From Antedon mediterranea (taxonomy: Eukaryota; Echinodermata; Crinoidea; Comatulida; Antedonidae): a stretch of 64,000 nt of DNA. Shown here piece after piece: positions 1 through 10,526 of the stretch. Where the stretch lies: the NCBI RefSeq assembly GCF_964355755.1, contig NC_092677.1, positions 28,120,101 to 28,184,100 of the forward strand. Direction: 5' to 3'. How positions within the stretch are numbered: the stretch's first letter is position 1; each line of letters opens with the position of its first letter. The notes beneath the pieces are model-generated. The model was not told where the DNA came from and ran no database searches. It worked only from the letters and a program-made list of their open reading frames with translations. The position numbers and the translations under genes were made by a program.

Positions 1-271
1 ACCAGTGACACGCTAAACATGTAAAAATCACACAGACAAGTTGAACAAAAAAGAAGAAATTTCTTAATTTTAGATCGCAAGTTCAATACCCTTTGAAAGT
101 AGATTATCAAATCCAAGGATGAATTTAAGTAAAGACTTAATATTTTGAAGGCTATTCCATGTTCAATGCCTAGACATCTTATAAATCTATTGCTTTTATT
201 TGTAATATCATATAATGGTTGATATGAGAGCTATATTTATATTTTGGTTTTAAAGATCAAGGTCAGTGAAT

Positions 272-335
272 GGTCAGTGAAATCCCTATGGGTCAGTGAA
301 ATCCCTATGGGTCAGTGAAATCCCTATGGGTCAGT
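272..335. repeat. 19-bp tandem repeat, about 3 copies
   Basis: The unit GGTCAGTGAAATCCCTATG starts at 272, 291 and 310, with a partial copy at 329. It is a simple local duplication in the presumed intron left of phosphatase exon 6. Confidence 0.9.
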
Positions 336-1116
336 TGGCTTTAGAAACTATTGCGTTTGAGAATGATCTGTAGGAACTTTTTCTGTAGTAAATTTTATTT
401 GAACTACAAAATAAATTTAATTTTTATTTCAAATTAAAATGGCCATCAATCAATGAATATTGTTCCAAAATGTCTGTGTATTCATTTCTTTTACCATGTG
501 GTTTGGCTTTGATATTGTATTGAATAAAATCAGCCTTGATTTAAAATATAAATTGGATCAGAAAATCACGCCATTTTACAATTTGGCTTAAATGCAAACT
601 ATCAGTCAAAAACTTTATTTTGGCAATGAATCAATTACAATGGTTGTAGACCTTATGTGGTACATCATGCCATGGTGGTACTTAGTAGGTCTCTATCCAC
701 TTTTATCACGGTAGGACATTTCCTATCAATCTTAAAGGTCTTTAAGAATCTAAATATTTTCTAATAATTTTAATTTTCTTTTAGGGTTGCACGTCAACAC
801 AAGATTTTGTAATAATCTTTCTGGGCATTTGGTTTAATTCACAGCTAATTAATACAAGTATTATAAAGCAAAATTAAAAATAAAATAACATTGCCACGAA
901 TCTTATCATTTCACTACTGGCGACAAACGGGGCTGTGTGATTGTTGTTGCGTGCGAACGTAAAAATTAGAAAGGAAATAATTGACAGACAATTTAAAACA
1001 AACATCACACTTGCAGACTTGTACAGTCAGGCAAGTTGGTTCTCTCTTGTCCACACTGACAGCTGACAATTTAAAAGAAGCTAAAAATACAGTATAAGTT
1101 CTGCTAAAGATGCATT

Positions 1117-1259
1117 AAGCTCTGTGTACACTATCAAACTCGTTTCACAAAAAAGTGTGATGTGCCCAAATATGGTAGTGATATGACATCATCATGTCCA
1201 TATATGAGCACATCACATTTTTTTGTCACATAAAGTTTGATAGTGTAGACAAGGCTTTA
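1117..1259. mobile_element. Foldback element B (TACACTATCAAAC ends), copy 1
   Basis: Ends AAGCTCTGTGTACACTATCA and its near reverse complement (TTTGATAGTGTAGACAAGGCTT) enclose about 95 bp with a second inner inverted repeat around GTGATGTGCCCAAATATGG. Other copies lie at 25665, 31614, 40106 and 63930. There is no coding capacity, so it is a short non-autonomous DNA element (MITE). Confidence 0.85.
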
Positions 1260-2586
1260 GAACTGCAAATTAGTCCTCTTAGTCTTAGAGGCTTGGCTAA
1301 ATTACAGTAACAATTTATTAAAATTTTCAATGCGGACAAGGTTTTAGTGATACTGACATCATATTCAAGATGGAACTTTCAGTTCAAGATAAGATTCGAC
1401 ACAAATTAAAGTCAAAGACGTCTATCAACCTAGAATTGAATTACCTCAATCAAGCCAATGAACTCTTTACAAAAGCAACAGATTGTAGATAGGTGTAATA
1501 CAGAAAGATAGTGATATTTACATTCATTCTAATGGGACTAAAATCAACATTTTTAAGCCAATTACTTAACTGGTAGTAACATTTAATACTCTGTAAATCT
1601 ACCAAACTATCAATGATCAAAACACACATCTATATTGAAGTCTTTTTATGGAAGAGATTTAAAAATAGATGGTAGACTGGAAGGTGGATTGCCTTGGTAT
1701 AACTTACATCAGATAATGGGAATGCATTCAACCAAACTCCTTAGATAAAATGTTCTTTTAAATTTATCTTTACTAAATGCATTCACCGTAAAAAAACTAT
1801 GAAATGTTTTAAATCAGGAAATCGTGGGAAAGTAACTGTTCAGGACAAATCTCAAATCTCTTACACACCCACGCCAAAAAATAAATTCAACAAAATGACA
1901 ATTCTACTTAATAATGAATGTAAATAGAATTAATCAGTGAGAATTGGGAATTGATAAATGACTATTTCCAATTTAAAGCTAAATTTAAATCTCAGATTAT
2001 GTGATTTAAGATGAAAGATAACCAATTTTAAGACTAACAACATTGTAATGTGCTTAGTCTTCATCTTGGGAAATCATTCAGTTATTACATTATTTATGTA
2101 TTCCATAATCTAATTCTAATAATAAACATTAATGTCAATGTACACATACAACATCAAATCCTCATCATTCTTATTTCATGTAAAAATCATCAATAAGTTT
2201 TGCCTGCTGTTGATGATGTGAACAGTTTTAACATTAATAGAATCCTTCACATTATATTTGCCGTGCCATACATCATCATACTCAATCAGGAAGGCACACA
2301 AACGAAAGCTATCCTACCTCTTTTTTTAATTTGCACTTCATTAATATTTTTTTACTATGGTTCTGTTGATTGTTTAGCGCTTTAAGGCATTTTTCGATAT
2401 ATTAAATTGAACTTAAGAGTGGAGTTGTGGTTATGATGTTTGGCTACTAATCCAAGGGTCCTGGGTGTCAGAAATTTTTCTAATGACAAATTACAACTGC
2501 ACTCCCAAATACTTGTAATAAGACTTATCCTTGGCAATTTGCTTAAATATATAAAACAAATAAAAACTTTATTTATTTATACATAC

Positions 2587-5500
2587 CTTTGGCGAACTCT
2601 GGAGAACGTATGTGTGCAGTCGTCCCCGTCTGAGTTTGAGCAGTACATTGGACGATGACCCAACGCAATGACCCACGGTTGTTTGTCTCTGTTCTTATTA
2701 GCTTTAATTAGGTCAGCTTGTAACCACTGATATTGTGTATAGTCTGGACCGTAAGTAAAAAATACTTCTGTTGAATAGCTGAAAAATGAAGTATTAGGAA
2801 TACTTGGTACAATGGAACGACAAGACGCTATACCAACATATTTATCATTTTTTTAAATTAGAGAACTTACTGTGGCATTTTGGCAACAACATTCACTGTA
2901 AATTATTCTCAAGAATATTCCTACCATACCCAGTTAGATCAAGAAACAACTTTGCGCTGATTACTAGCTACATTATGGGAGTATGTTTCCATACGCGTTT
3001 GATAAAAAAAATGACCGAGGTAATAATGTGCTATGTAAAGCGCCTTTGAGCATGATTATTCATGAAAAGGGTGCTATAGAAATGTAGTAATTGTAATTAC
3101 CCTAACTGCTTATCACTAGATAGTGTGGCGCATCATACCTGAATATAAATTAGTCAGTACAACGTAGAAATAGACAAACTGTTTATTGTGTCTACAGTAC
3201 CTGCATCTTCACTTGTGGGTACTCACATGATAAAATGAACATTTCCCATGTTAAAACTGTACCACATCTTATCAATAGGAATTGGCCAATCAGTATTAGG
3301 AGTTGAAAATCGGTAACGGTAATGACTAAATTCGTTTGCAATTTCTGAAACAAAATATAAAAAATCAAAAGTAAACAGATTAAAATGCCAACATACTGGT
3401 ACTATATTTGTTTTAGTGACAATACGGATCTATCAACACAATAACATAGATTTCAAAGTGAATAATCATACTAGTTTAATCAGGGAAGAGTTAAATTACA
3501 TGGAAAACTCACGGACCTTACATCAAACGTTACAACGCGCGGCACCGCCGATTCGATTACATAATCAACGGATGTTCGCTCAAGACGAAGTAATTGCTTT
3601 GCGCATGCCCAGAAGCGATTGTTTTCCGGTCGGTGACCGCATGCAACAACACACTACTGATGACGTCTTCGTCGAACCGCCCCCCTTGGTAACCTGACGC
3701 ATTAAACTTTTTCGATATATATCGCGACGTAGTCGTCCAATTTGTATTTTCCGTTTTTAGAAAATTTCCGTACGCACATTTCAAGTATATGTAATAGGCT
3801 AGGCCTACTTGCTACACCAGGTCCTACTTCAATCTAGGGCTAGTAGGCCTAGGCCCTAGCTAGTAAGAATGTAATTGGCACTCCTAGCTAGGCTGGCCCT
3901 AGTAGGCTAGCCTAGTTACTTTATTTAGCCTAAAATAGGCCCTACTCAACTACTACTAGGCTAGGCGCGCGGCCTACAATCTTCTCTTCTGGCTAGCTAC
4001 CTAGGCCTATTTCGAATTGATATGCTTACCAAACTAAGTTAGCCTGATCCTGTTTTAACAATAAGAGTGTATTTGTAGGCTACTCGGCCATTAAAAGTAT
4101 CTCCTGTGCGCGCCAGTTGCATGTACCGGTAGCCTACCTAGGTCTAGGGCCAGGCCCAGAGTTCTTCCCTGCCTGAAAATAATTCTGCATTGTATTATTA
4201 TCAGTTTTACATAATAAAAATTAAGAGATCCAAATTAATAAAACATATTTCTTATTTTTTTAGGATCATTGTGTGAATACTATAGTATAATAACAATAAA
4301 TACAAGTGAAATGGATGTTGGTGAGGCCATGGAGCTTTTAGAGATAATTGATGTGTTCGATAATGAGTGGACAGATTATGATTTTATGTGAACTGTATTG
4401 TGCTGGGAGATCAAAAGTATAGAAGAAACTAATTCTTTCCTATAGACTACACCAATGACTGGTTGAAGTGACGTTCAAGGGGGAGGGGGTGCTTTTCACA
4501 TAAAAGATGATGTGTATTAATTTGTTTTTTAGAAACTTAGATTTAGAAATGGAGAGGTTTTTGTCGCTAAAGGGAATGTGTAATTCCAATATCAAACAGA
4601 GTATTATTATCACACACTGGTGTAACTTAACAAATAATAAAATAAAAGCAAAAGACAAAAAAAGTTTAAGGTTGGAGTTGTAAATTTATTTTGTATAAAA
4701 ATCAGTACTGTATAATCATGTCAATAAAGGTATATTTCAAAGTATGTATTCATCAAATTATGTGTTTTGTTTTTAGTCAAACCAACATACAATTTAGAAT
4801 ATACTTTATTTACAAAACAATTTTTTATTGAAATTGTTACATGATGTCATAATGTTTATCAATACCAGAGTAAAAAAAGAGATTCTTCGTAAGTACTGAA
4901 ATATATTTTGTTCCGTGACATTCTTTATCTGCTTCAAATGGCTGAATCAACAGATTTACAAAACAAGTATCAATTTAAAATAACTAATAAGTTATGACTG
5001 TCAGATTTTCCCATCTCCCAAGGCAACTCCTTTCTATACTGAAATAGTTTTCTATTCTAGAGCATCCTGGTTGTTTTTCTCACGGAAAAAGTACACAATC
5101 CGTCTTGTACCATCAGGCTTCTTCTGTGAAAGGAATATCTTGGCCATGTCAACAAATGAAGAAACTGTGGATGAAAAAAAGGAAACATTATTATATACAG
5201 TATTCAAATAACAAAATTCAGAAACCAATACCTTCTGTAGGCAGCATCTTGGGTACCATTGCGATGAATTGCACTTGGATGAAGAGAGGAAGGCCTAGCT
5301 TATTTTAGCTAGCCTAGCCCTAGCTAGCTAGGTAAACCTACTCTACTAGAAGTTTGTTTTAATTAGGGGCCTAGGTCTAGAACTTTCATTTTATGTTAGC
5401 CTGGTATTTTTGACTTATTTAACAATTGAAAAACTAAAACAGGTTGCCTGACAGAATAGCAATAGGTGGCCGATAGGCCTAGCAACAGCGTCTATCTGGA

Positions 5501-8500
5501 ATAGCATGTGGGCGGAGCTTACCAGCATCTCGCCGCCGAAACTGAGTAAAGGTGGTTCAGAAATCTTTTATTTTTGGTATTTGGTCGGAATTGGTCGCAA
5601 ATAAAAACGGGACCACAATATATATAGATGTTATTGGTTTCACATATCTGAGCTAGACATTAGGCAATTTTAGGTATATGTCTCTAAATGCTGATATAAA
5701 AGACGATACATTTCGTAAAAGGCCATTGCATACTTACCGAAAATCCACCTAAAAAGCGTGTTTCTTTGTGAAAATACACATTTTAAAAAATGGAAACGCT
5801 TGTGTAACGTGTGCAAAATAGTCTCAAATCAGTCGTTAAGTGTTAAACCACTTATTTTATTTTAAAAAACCAAAAAGGATTTCTGAAAAAAAACGACTGG
5901 TAACAAGTCTAATGCCAATCTACACGTTGGTGGCAGCATATTCAGTAATTGGCGGTGCCGCGCGTATGGGACCAAAGGGGAAGTTAGTTTATTCATAAAA
6001 CAATAGAGAACAATAGCGATTTAATTGCATTAACACGCCTCAACGGCTCGTGAGTTTTCCATGTAATTTAACTCTTCCCTGGTTTAATACAGTAATAATA
6101 CATAAAATAAATTTTTTTTTAATTTTTGGAATATAATGATAAAGTTTAAACTATAGATAGGCATAATGATACTTCCTTAACTAAGGAAAGGGGCATTGCT
6201 CAATGACGAACCAGTGCATGTCCCTTACTTAGTGTCCCCATCCTTTACTAATAAAGGGGCATTGCTCTATGGAGAAGCAGTATTGGTCCCTTAATTAGTG
6301 TTCCTATCATTTAAGTAAAGGAGCATTGCTCTATGGAGAAGCAGTATAGGTCCCTTAATTAGTGTTCCTATCATTTAAGTAAAGGAGCATTGCTCTATGG
6401 AGAACCTTACTTAGTGTCCTTTACTAAGGGCCATTGCTCCTAAAAATTAGTGAATGTAATTGTTTGTGACATGTACACTATATAAAAGGCGTAACCACTT
6501 TAGGATTCTCACATTTATATAAAAAGGATGTGACCCATTGACCTCGCGTAACTAATGTTGTTGAATGATTCATACTACACTAAGCAAAGTGCATCTTAAT
6601 CCATACAAAATGCTTGCATTTGCAATATAATATTTGTTTTTGCACACAAGTATAGCTTTATAGTTTTGGTTAAAGCCAAGACCATTAAATTAAAAAATAT
6701 ATTATAAACTTTATTTTGCAAATTCAGTATAACAATGGATATGTAAACATTTGACTTAGATTGTGTGATATATAGACTTAGAGTGTTGGACATTAGTATA
6801 TTATACTTAGAGTGTGGGACATATAGACTTAGAGTGTGGGACATATAGACTTAGAGTGTGGGACATATAGATTTAGAGTGTGGGAAATATAGACTTAGAG
6901 TGTGGGACATATAGACTTAGAGTGTGGGACATATAGACTTAGAGTGTGGGACATATAGACTTAGAGTGTGGGACATATAGACTTAGAGTGTGGGACATAT
7001 AGACTTAGAGTGTGGGACATATAGACTTAGAGTGTGGGACATATACTTTAAAAGCTTTTATAAACATAAAAGGATAAAAAAGTTTTTTCCTTTTTTGGTA
7101 ATATTTATTCTCAAAAACAGATTAACGTGATAACAGTGGACGTCACATGGCCCTAGCAAAAGGGTTCAACTAAAGCGACCTGGATTACACAATCAAATAT
7201 TGACCCCCTTGCGGAAGAGGCATTAGTGTATTGCCCTCCTGTGTCCCAATAAATCTAGATACAAAAGGGTAATGCATCGAGTCAATGATCGGCCTTCAAC
7301 AATTTGGATGAAGATCAAATATTTGACAAAGCACCCTTCAAAAATCACCAAAGATAACACTTCGACCCTGATGACAAGCTATCAATACATTTCCCTTCAC
7401 AAATCTGGATATAAAACTAACAGCTGATGATTAAATACATTTATTTTTTAGTGTTTAACTATTTTAATATTAAGATAACCTTAAACTGTAATCTTATCGT
7501 CGGATACTTGTTCATCTAAACAGTATATGCCCTTTCTGTAACATTATTTCATATAATTTATGTGCATTTTCAAAACTCATGTAGAAAATTGTACCTAAAT
7601 ATTACACATTGTACATATAACTGATGGTAATGACAACAATCAGGACCCTGGGGATAATTGTTGTATCCTGGGGATAATTGTTGTACCCTGGGGATAAATA
7701 TTGTAGCCTGGGGATAATTATTGTACCTAGGGATAAATATCACCCTAGTTATAATATTTTGAACTGTCCTAGATATCTTGCAGGCTGTGGCTAGCATATA
7801 ATGTTTCTGATCCTACACTTGGGTCAGCCTTTGATGCTTTTCTACTCATTAAGATGGGTATCAACATTTCCTGTTGAAATAAAGTATTAACTAATAAACT
7901 CCAACTAAGCACTTCTGTGTAGAGTTTCTTAACAGAAATCAGTATTTTTAGATAATACACTGTAGTGGAATATTTCCATACACCACCACCAGTTGAACTA
8001 AGATATACACTGTAGATAATACACTGTAGTGGAGTATTTCCATACACCACCACCAGTTGAACTAAGATATACACTGTAGATAATACACTGTAGTGGAGTA
8101 TTTCCATACACCACCACCAGTTGAACTAAGATATACACTGTAGATAATACACTGACTGTAGTGGAATATTTCCATACACCACCACCAGTTGAACTAAGCA
8201 TTTAGACAGTTTCTTCCGTAAATACATAAAAATAAATATTTTAATTTGATACATTATGTAGTAATGTACAGTAGAAGACATTAATGTTGTATATAAAGTG
8301 TGCATGCAGAATGTTAAAAGCATAACTAAAATTTCAGATACTTTACCATACTTTACCATATTGCAATAAACAAAATTAAATTTTATATACAGTATCTAAA
8401 TTCCTACATTTTGTCTAACATGGACATCTTAGAGTAATACACCGTTAATCCTTCAGATTAGATGAGATCCTTATTATTGGAAGGGATTAATACATAATCA

Positions 8501-10500
8501 ATAATCATCCCTATACAGGAGATGTTGGAACCACTGATTAACTGATTACATGTCCGGTCTAGGATTTAAATATTATTAAATTCATCCAAATAACAGTTTT
8601 GAAACGTTCATAATTCTAATAAAACACAGACATAAGCATTTCAAAAGATAAGAAGGATTTCAAAAGATAACAAGGATTTCAAAATATAACAAGGATTTCC
8701 TAAAGTAATGCTTTTGATGAGCAAGCTACAGTAGTACTAAGTTTTAGTTTTAACTTTTTTATTTCTGGAAACTCGGGAAAATATTGGTTAACTTTCTCTC
8801 AATTTAGTGTGAATGCAGGTGCATTAAAAACATAACACAGGGGTCGGTATAAGTACTATGTTGCTAGCATTAGATTTATAGATGAAATATTAGCAAAAAA
8901 AATATCAAAAAAATACTTAAATATTAATTTATTCTCACCATGGTTACCAACAACTGGCATGTAGGGAAGCTTTGTAGCCAAACTTTGAATTCTATTCATA
9001 AAATCATCGCCAACCTGAAATAAGAAAAACAAACTTTGTTTGTAGTTGACTGTTTGATAAGTTAGACTACAAAATATACTTGGAAAATATACACAAATTG
9101 AAAAAAATTATTCTCTCTCTTTCCTAACATTCAGTTCGACCAAGAGAACTTGTATGTTAAAAATACCTTGAGCACTTTTAGTAGATATGTGCCCGATATA
9201 AATTTATAATATTATAAAGCCTGCTTGTTTAGGATAACACTCACCTTACCGCCCTCATCATGAAGATCATATGCAAAATCCCCGATATGAATGATGGCAT
9301 CCATCAGTCCTGACGACGCCTCCCGGTTGAGTGGCAACAGGGTCGGAGCACCACCTTTGACACCCATGTCACCATAAATGAGGAGATTTGGAGACCAGTT
9401 GTATCCATCCCTCATAGCTGTGAACTCAAAGGGCTGGCTATCTTCATCATCTGTTTGGACCTTGAAGGTGTACTTGCTACCTGGTGTAAGGTTCTACCAA
9501 AAAAAGATTACAATAAATTTAAATGCAGTAAGTATTTGTAATGATAATTTGGGTGGATCCAAGAAGGGTTCAAACAGAAATAGTAATCCACCCCAGATAA
9601 TGATATTAACACCATCTCTTTCACATGAAAGAACAATAAAAAGACTGTCCTCATAAAAACTGATGGTACAGTTGTAGCATGTTGAGATATTTTTTCATTG
9701 TTTTCAACATTTTGTAATTCTCTCCCAATCTCACCTTTAACTTCACCCGATGTAAATATTGAAGGCCGTCAGGATTTCCAAAGGTAAAATGTTTACTTGT
9801 CCCAGTGGCCTGCTCAGTTTTGTTATCATTAACCAGGCCGTACAAGACAGACGGCACTCCAGGGGACGGAGTACTCCAGACAACTACCATTTCTGTAGGG
9901 TTGTCTCCATAAGAAATGTGAATCTGTTCTGGTACAGGTTTTATGATCATCTTCTCTGATCGACGTGGTCTTCTATTTAGGGGACTGTTCAAAACTGGCC
10001 CTAAAATAAAAAACAAAGAAATGAAGTATTGTAAACAAATATCTTATAAAACAATTTTTTGGTAATAGAATTATTCGATAATAGAATCATTACTGCAAAT
10101 TGAAAGCGTTTTTTTTTTGGTATCAAAGTAAATGGAAATCATACAGAGATTCCTGAATGAGACTGCATTTTCCTATTAACTTTAGTTTGAGTTTATCACA
10201 AACCAATATTAACAATGTTTAAAATAAATTAATCAACAATCATCAGTGCTTACCAAGTCCACCATAAATGAGACTGCATTTTCCTATTAACTTTAGTTTG
10301 AGTTTATCACAAACCAATATTAACAATGTTTAAAATAAATTAATCAACAATCATCAGTGCTTACCAAGTCCACCATAAATGGCATGAATCCATTTGAGGG
10401 TGTCACTGTCAATTGTTGGCATCGTCTCTTCTCTATCTTGTAGTTTGTCATTTCGTACGACAGTCACATGCAAAAGCAGTATACAGATTGCAATATACAT
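2587..10500 (-). CDS. ACP7: Purple acid phosphatase, ACP7-like, N-terminal six coding exons (partial)
   Basis: Secreted or lysosomal binuclear-metal phosphatase. Coding exons on the minus strand: 10500-10365, 10000-9735, 9493-9245, 9014-8939, 3344-3227, 2778-2587. All introns are GT-AG and phases match (cumulative 136, 402, 651, 727, 845, 1037 nt). Residues 1-16 form a hydrophobic signal peptide starting [12 protein letters not shown]. Exon 2 is the beta-sandwich domain typical of these enzymes (around [19 protein letters not shown]). Metal-ligand blocks follow: GDMG at residues 175-178, GDFAY 205-209, GNHE 240-243 (split over exons 4 and 5) and GHRPMYCSN 322-330. The fifth block (GHxH, here expected as AHEH) and the C-terminus, roughly a quarter of the protein, are not found in 1-2586, so they lie off the left edge or are lost. 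A TTTTATTCTTAG acceptor just upstream of the start (exon edge about 10526) suggests a spliced 5' leader. Family assignment is secure; orthology to ACP7 is inferred. Confidence 0.93.
2930..3110 (+). mobile_element. SINE fragment in phosphatase intron 5
   Basis: About 85 bases here (roughly 2955-3041), including ATGACCGAGGTAATAATGTG, match the body of the tRNA-derived SINE in P450 intron 2 (minus strand, around 55940-56030). The tail then diverges and contains AAAGCGCC, TTGAGCATGATTATTCATG and GGGTGCTATAGAAATG, the style of 3' end seen in many metazoan SINEs and their partner LINEs. The tRNA-like head is missing, so this is a 5'-truncated copy. It lies between exons 5 and 6 and is antisense to the gene. 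Confidence 0.65.
3481..6081. mobile_element. 2.6-kb non-autonomous DNA transposon with 33-bp perfect terminal inverted repeats
   Basis: The left end 3481-3513 begins CAGGGAAGAGTTAAATTAC and is the exact reverse complement of 6049-6081. The 7-bp sequence GTTTAAT directly flanks both sides (3474-3480 and 6082-6088) as a target duplication. A second subterminal inverted repeat, GCGCGGCACCGCC, lies at about 3538-3550 and 5952-5964. The CAGGG start is hAT-like, while a 7-bp duplication, about 31-33-bp ends and internal subterminal repeats also fit the P superfamily; I cannot decide. There is no transposase-length ORF. The interior holds two TAGGCCTA-rich blocks and a small ORF at 4311-4391. It sits in phosphatase intron 4, about 135 bp from exon 5. 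Confidence 0.85.
4311..4391 (+). CDS. Small acidic ORF inside the transposon (26 codons, doubtful)
   Basis: ATG at 4311 opens 26 codons beginning [20 protein letters not shown] and ending at TGA 4389-4391. It is preceded at 4262 by a long pyrimidine tract and TTTTTTTAG that resembles a splice acceptor. The peptide is very acidic and helical-looking. It could be a leftover transposase exon or chance. No family is recognised. Confidence 0.2.
   Translation: MDVGEAMELLEIIDVFDNEWTDYDFM
6175..6440. repeat. 64-bp tandem array, about 4 copies
   Basis: Unit contains AAAGGAGCATTGCTCTATGG then TCCCTTAATTAGTGTTCC. The inner copies are nearly identical; the first and last are diverged or shortened. It lies in phosphatase intron 4, about 90 bp past the transposon edge. 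Confidence 0.85.
6751..7045. repeat. 22-bp minisatellite, about 13 copies
   Basis: Unit ACATATAGACTTAGAGTGTG plus GG. Copies from about 6818 on are nearly identical, while those at the 6751 end are diverged. No unique spacers separate the copies, so it is not CRISPR-like. It lies in phosphatase intron 4. Confidence 0.92.
7647..7747. repeat. 20-bp tandem repeat, about 5 copies
   Basis: The unit CCTGGGGATAATTGTTGTAT starts at 7647 and 7667 and becomes degenerate to the right. It lies in phosphatase intron 4. Confidence 0.88.
7951..8199. repeat. 64-bp tandem array, about 3.8 copies
   Basis: The unit starts GATAATACACTGTAGTGG and includes CATACACCACCACCAGTTG, at 7951, 8015, 8079 and 8143. The last copy has a 4-bp insertion. 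Minus-strand ORFs through it are only a by-product of the repetition. Confidence 0.92.
10156..10377. repeat. Exact 111-bp tandem duplication across exon 1 donor of the phosphatase gene
   Basis: Copy 1 is 10156-10266 and copy 2 is 10267-10377, reading the same without visible mismatch. Each copy ends with the last bases of coding exon 1 and its GTAAGC donor (minus strand), so the gene has a true donor at 10364 and a duplicated one at 10253. The sequence AATG occurs at both the start and the far edge, a 4-bp microhomology fitting replication slippage or end joining. The absence of divergence implies a very recent event or an assembly duplicate. Confidence 0.9.
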
Positions 10501-10526
10501 TTTAACTAACACTTCATAACCATCAA

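Larger units (their letters stand above)
1..2586. other. Presumed phosphatase intron 6 or gene end; no exons seen
   Basis: AT-rich sequence downstream (minus strand) of phosphatase exon 6, whose donor is GTATGT at 2581-2586. I searched for the missing AHEH block and C-terminal exons and found none. It holds the small 272-335 array and one foldback element at 1117-1259. Confidence 0.6.
3345..8938 (-). other. Phosphatase intron 4 (5.6 kb), repeat-built
   Basis: This intron separates GNH|E of the metal site. Its donor (GTGAG, minus) is at 8938 and its acceptor (TTTCAG) at 3345. It is filled by a 2.6-kb transposon (3481-6081) and four tandem arrays (6175-6440, 6751-7045, 7647-7747, 7951-8199). 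The stretches 6441-6750, 7046-7646 and 8200-8938 show only AT-rich sequence with no gene. The other introns of this gene within the window are 230-450 bp, so insertions and arrays explain its length. Confidence 0.8.

Noticed and set aside
661-730. Minus-strand peptide reading IDRKCPTVIKVDRDLLSTTM as a possible exon
   Set aside because: Short, stops soon, no splice context and no resemblance to the missing phosphatase exons.
2166-2198. Minus-strand codons reading AKLIDDFYMK then stop, resembling the C-terminus of the phosphatase family
   Set aside because: An upstream in-frame stop lies close by, and the 390 bp between it and exon 6 do not contain the roughly 100 residues that should precede it. 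Kept as coincidence.
3416-3784. Overlapping plus (93 codons) and minus (75 codons) ORFs at the transposon left end
   Set aside because: The plus ORF starts outside the element and crosses its terminal repeat; neither shows transposase or THAP zinc-finger residues.
6751-7045. CRISPR-like appearance of regularly spaced short repeats
   Set aside because: The 22-bp units are contiguous without unique spacers, in a eukaryotic intron; it is a minisatellite.
7769-8359. Overlapping minus-strand ORFs of 67-112 codons
   Set aside because: They follow the 64-bp array and have no start context or similarity.
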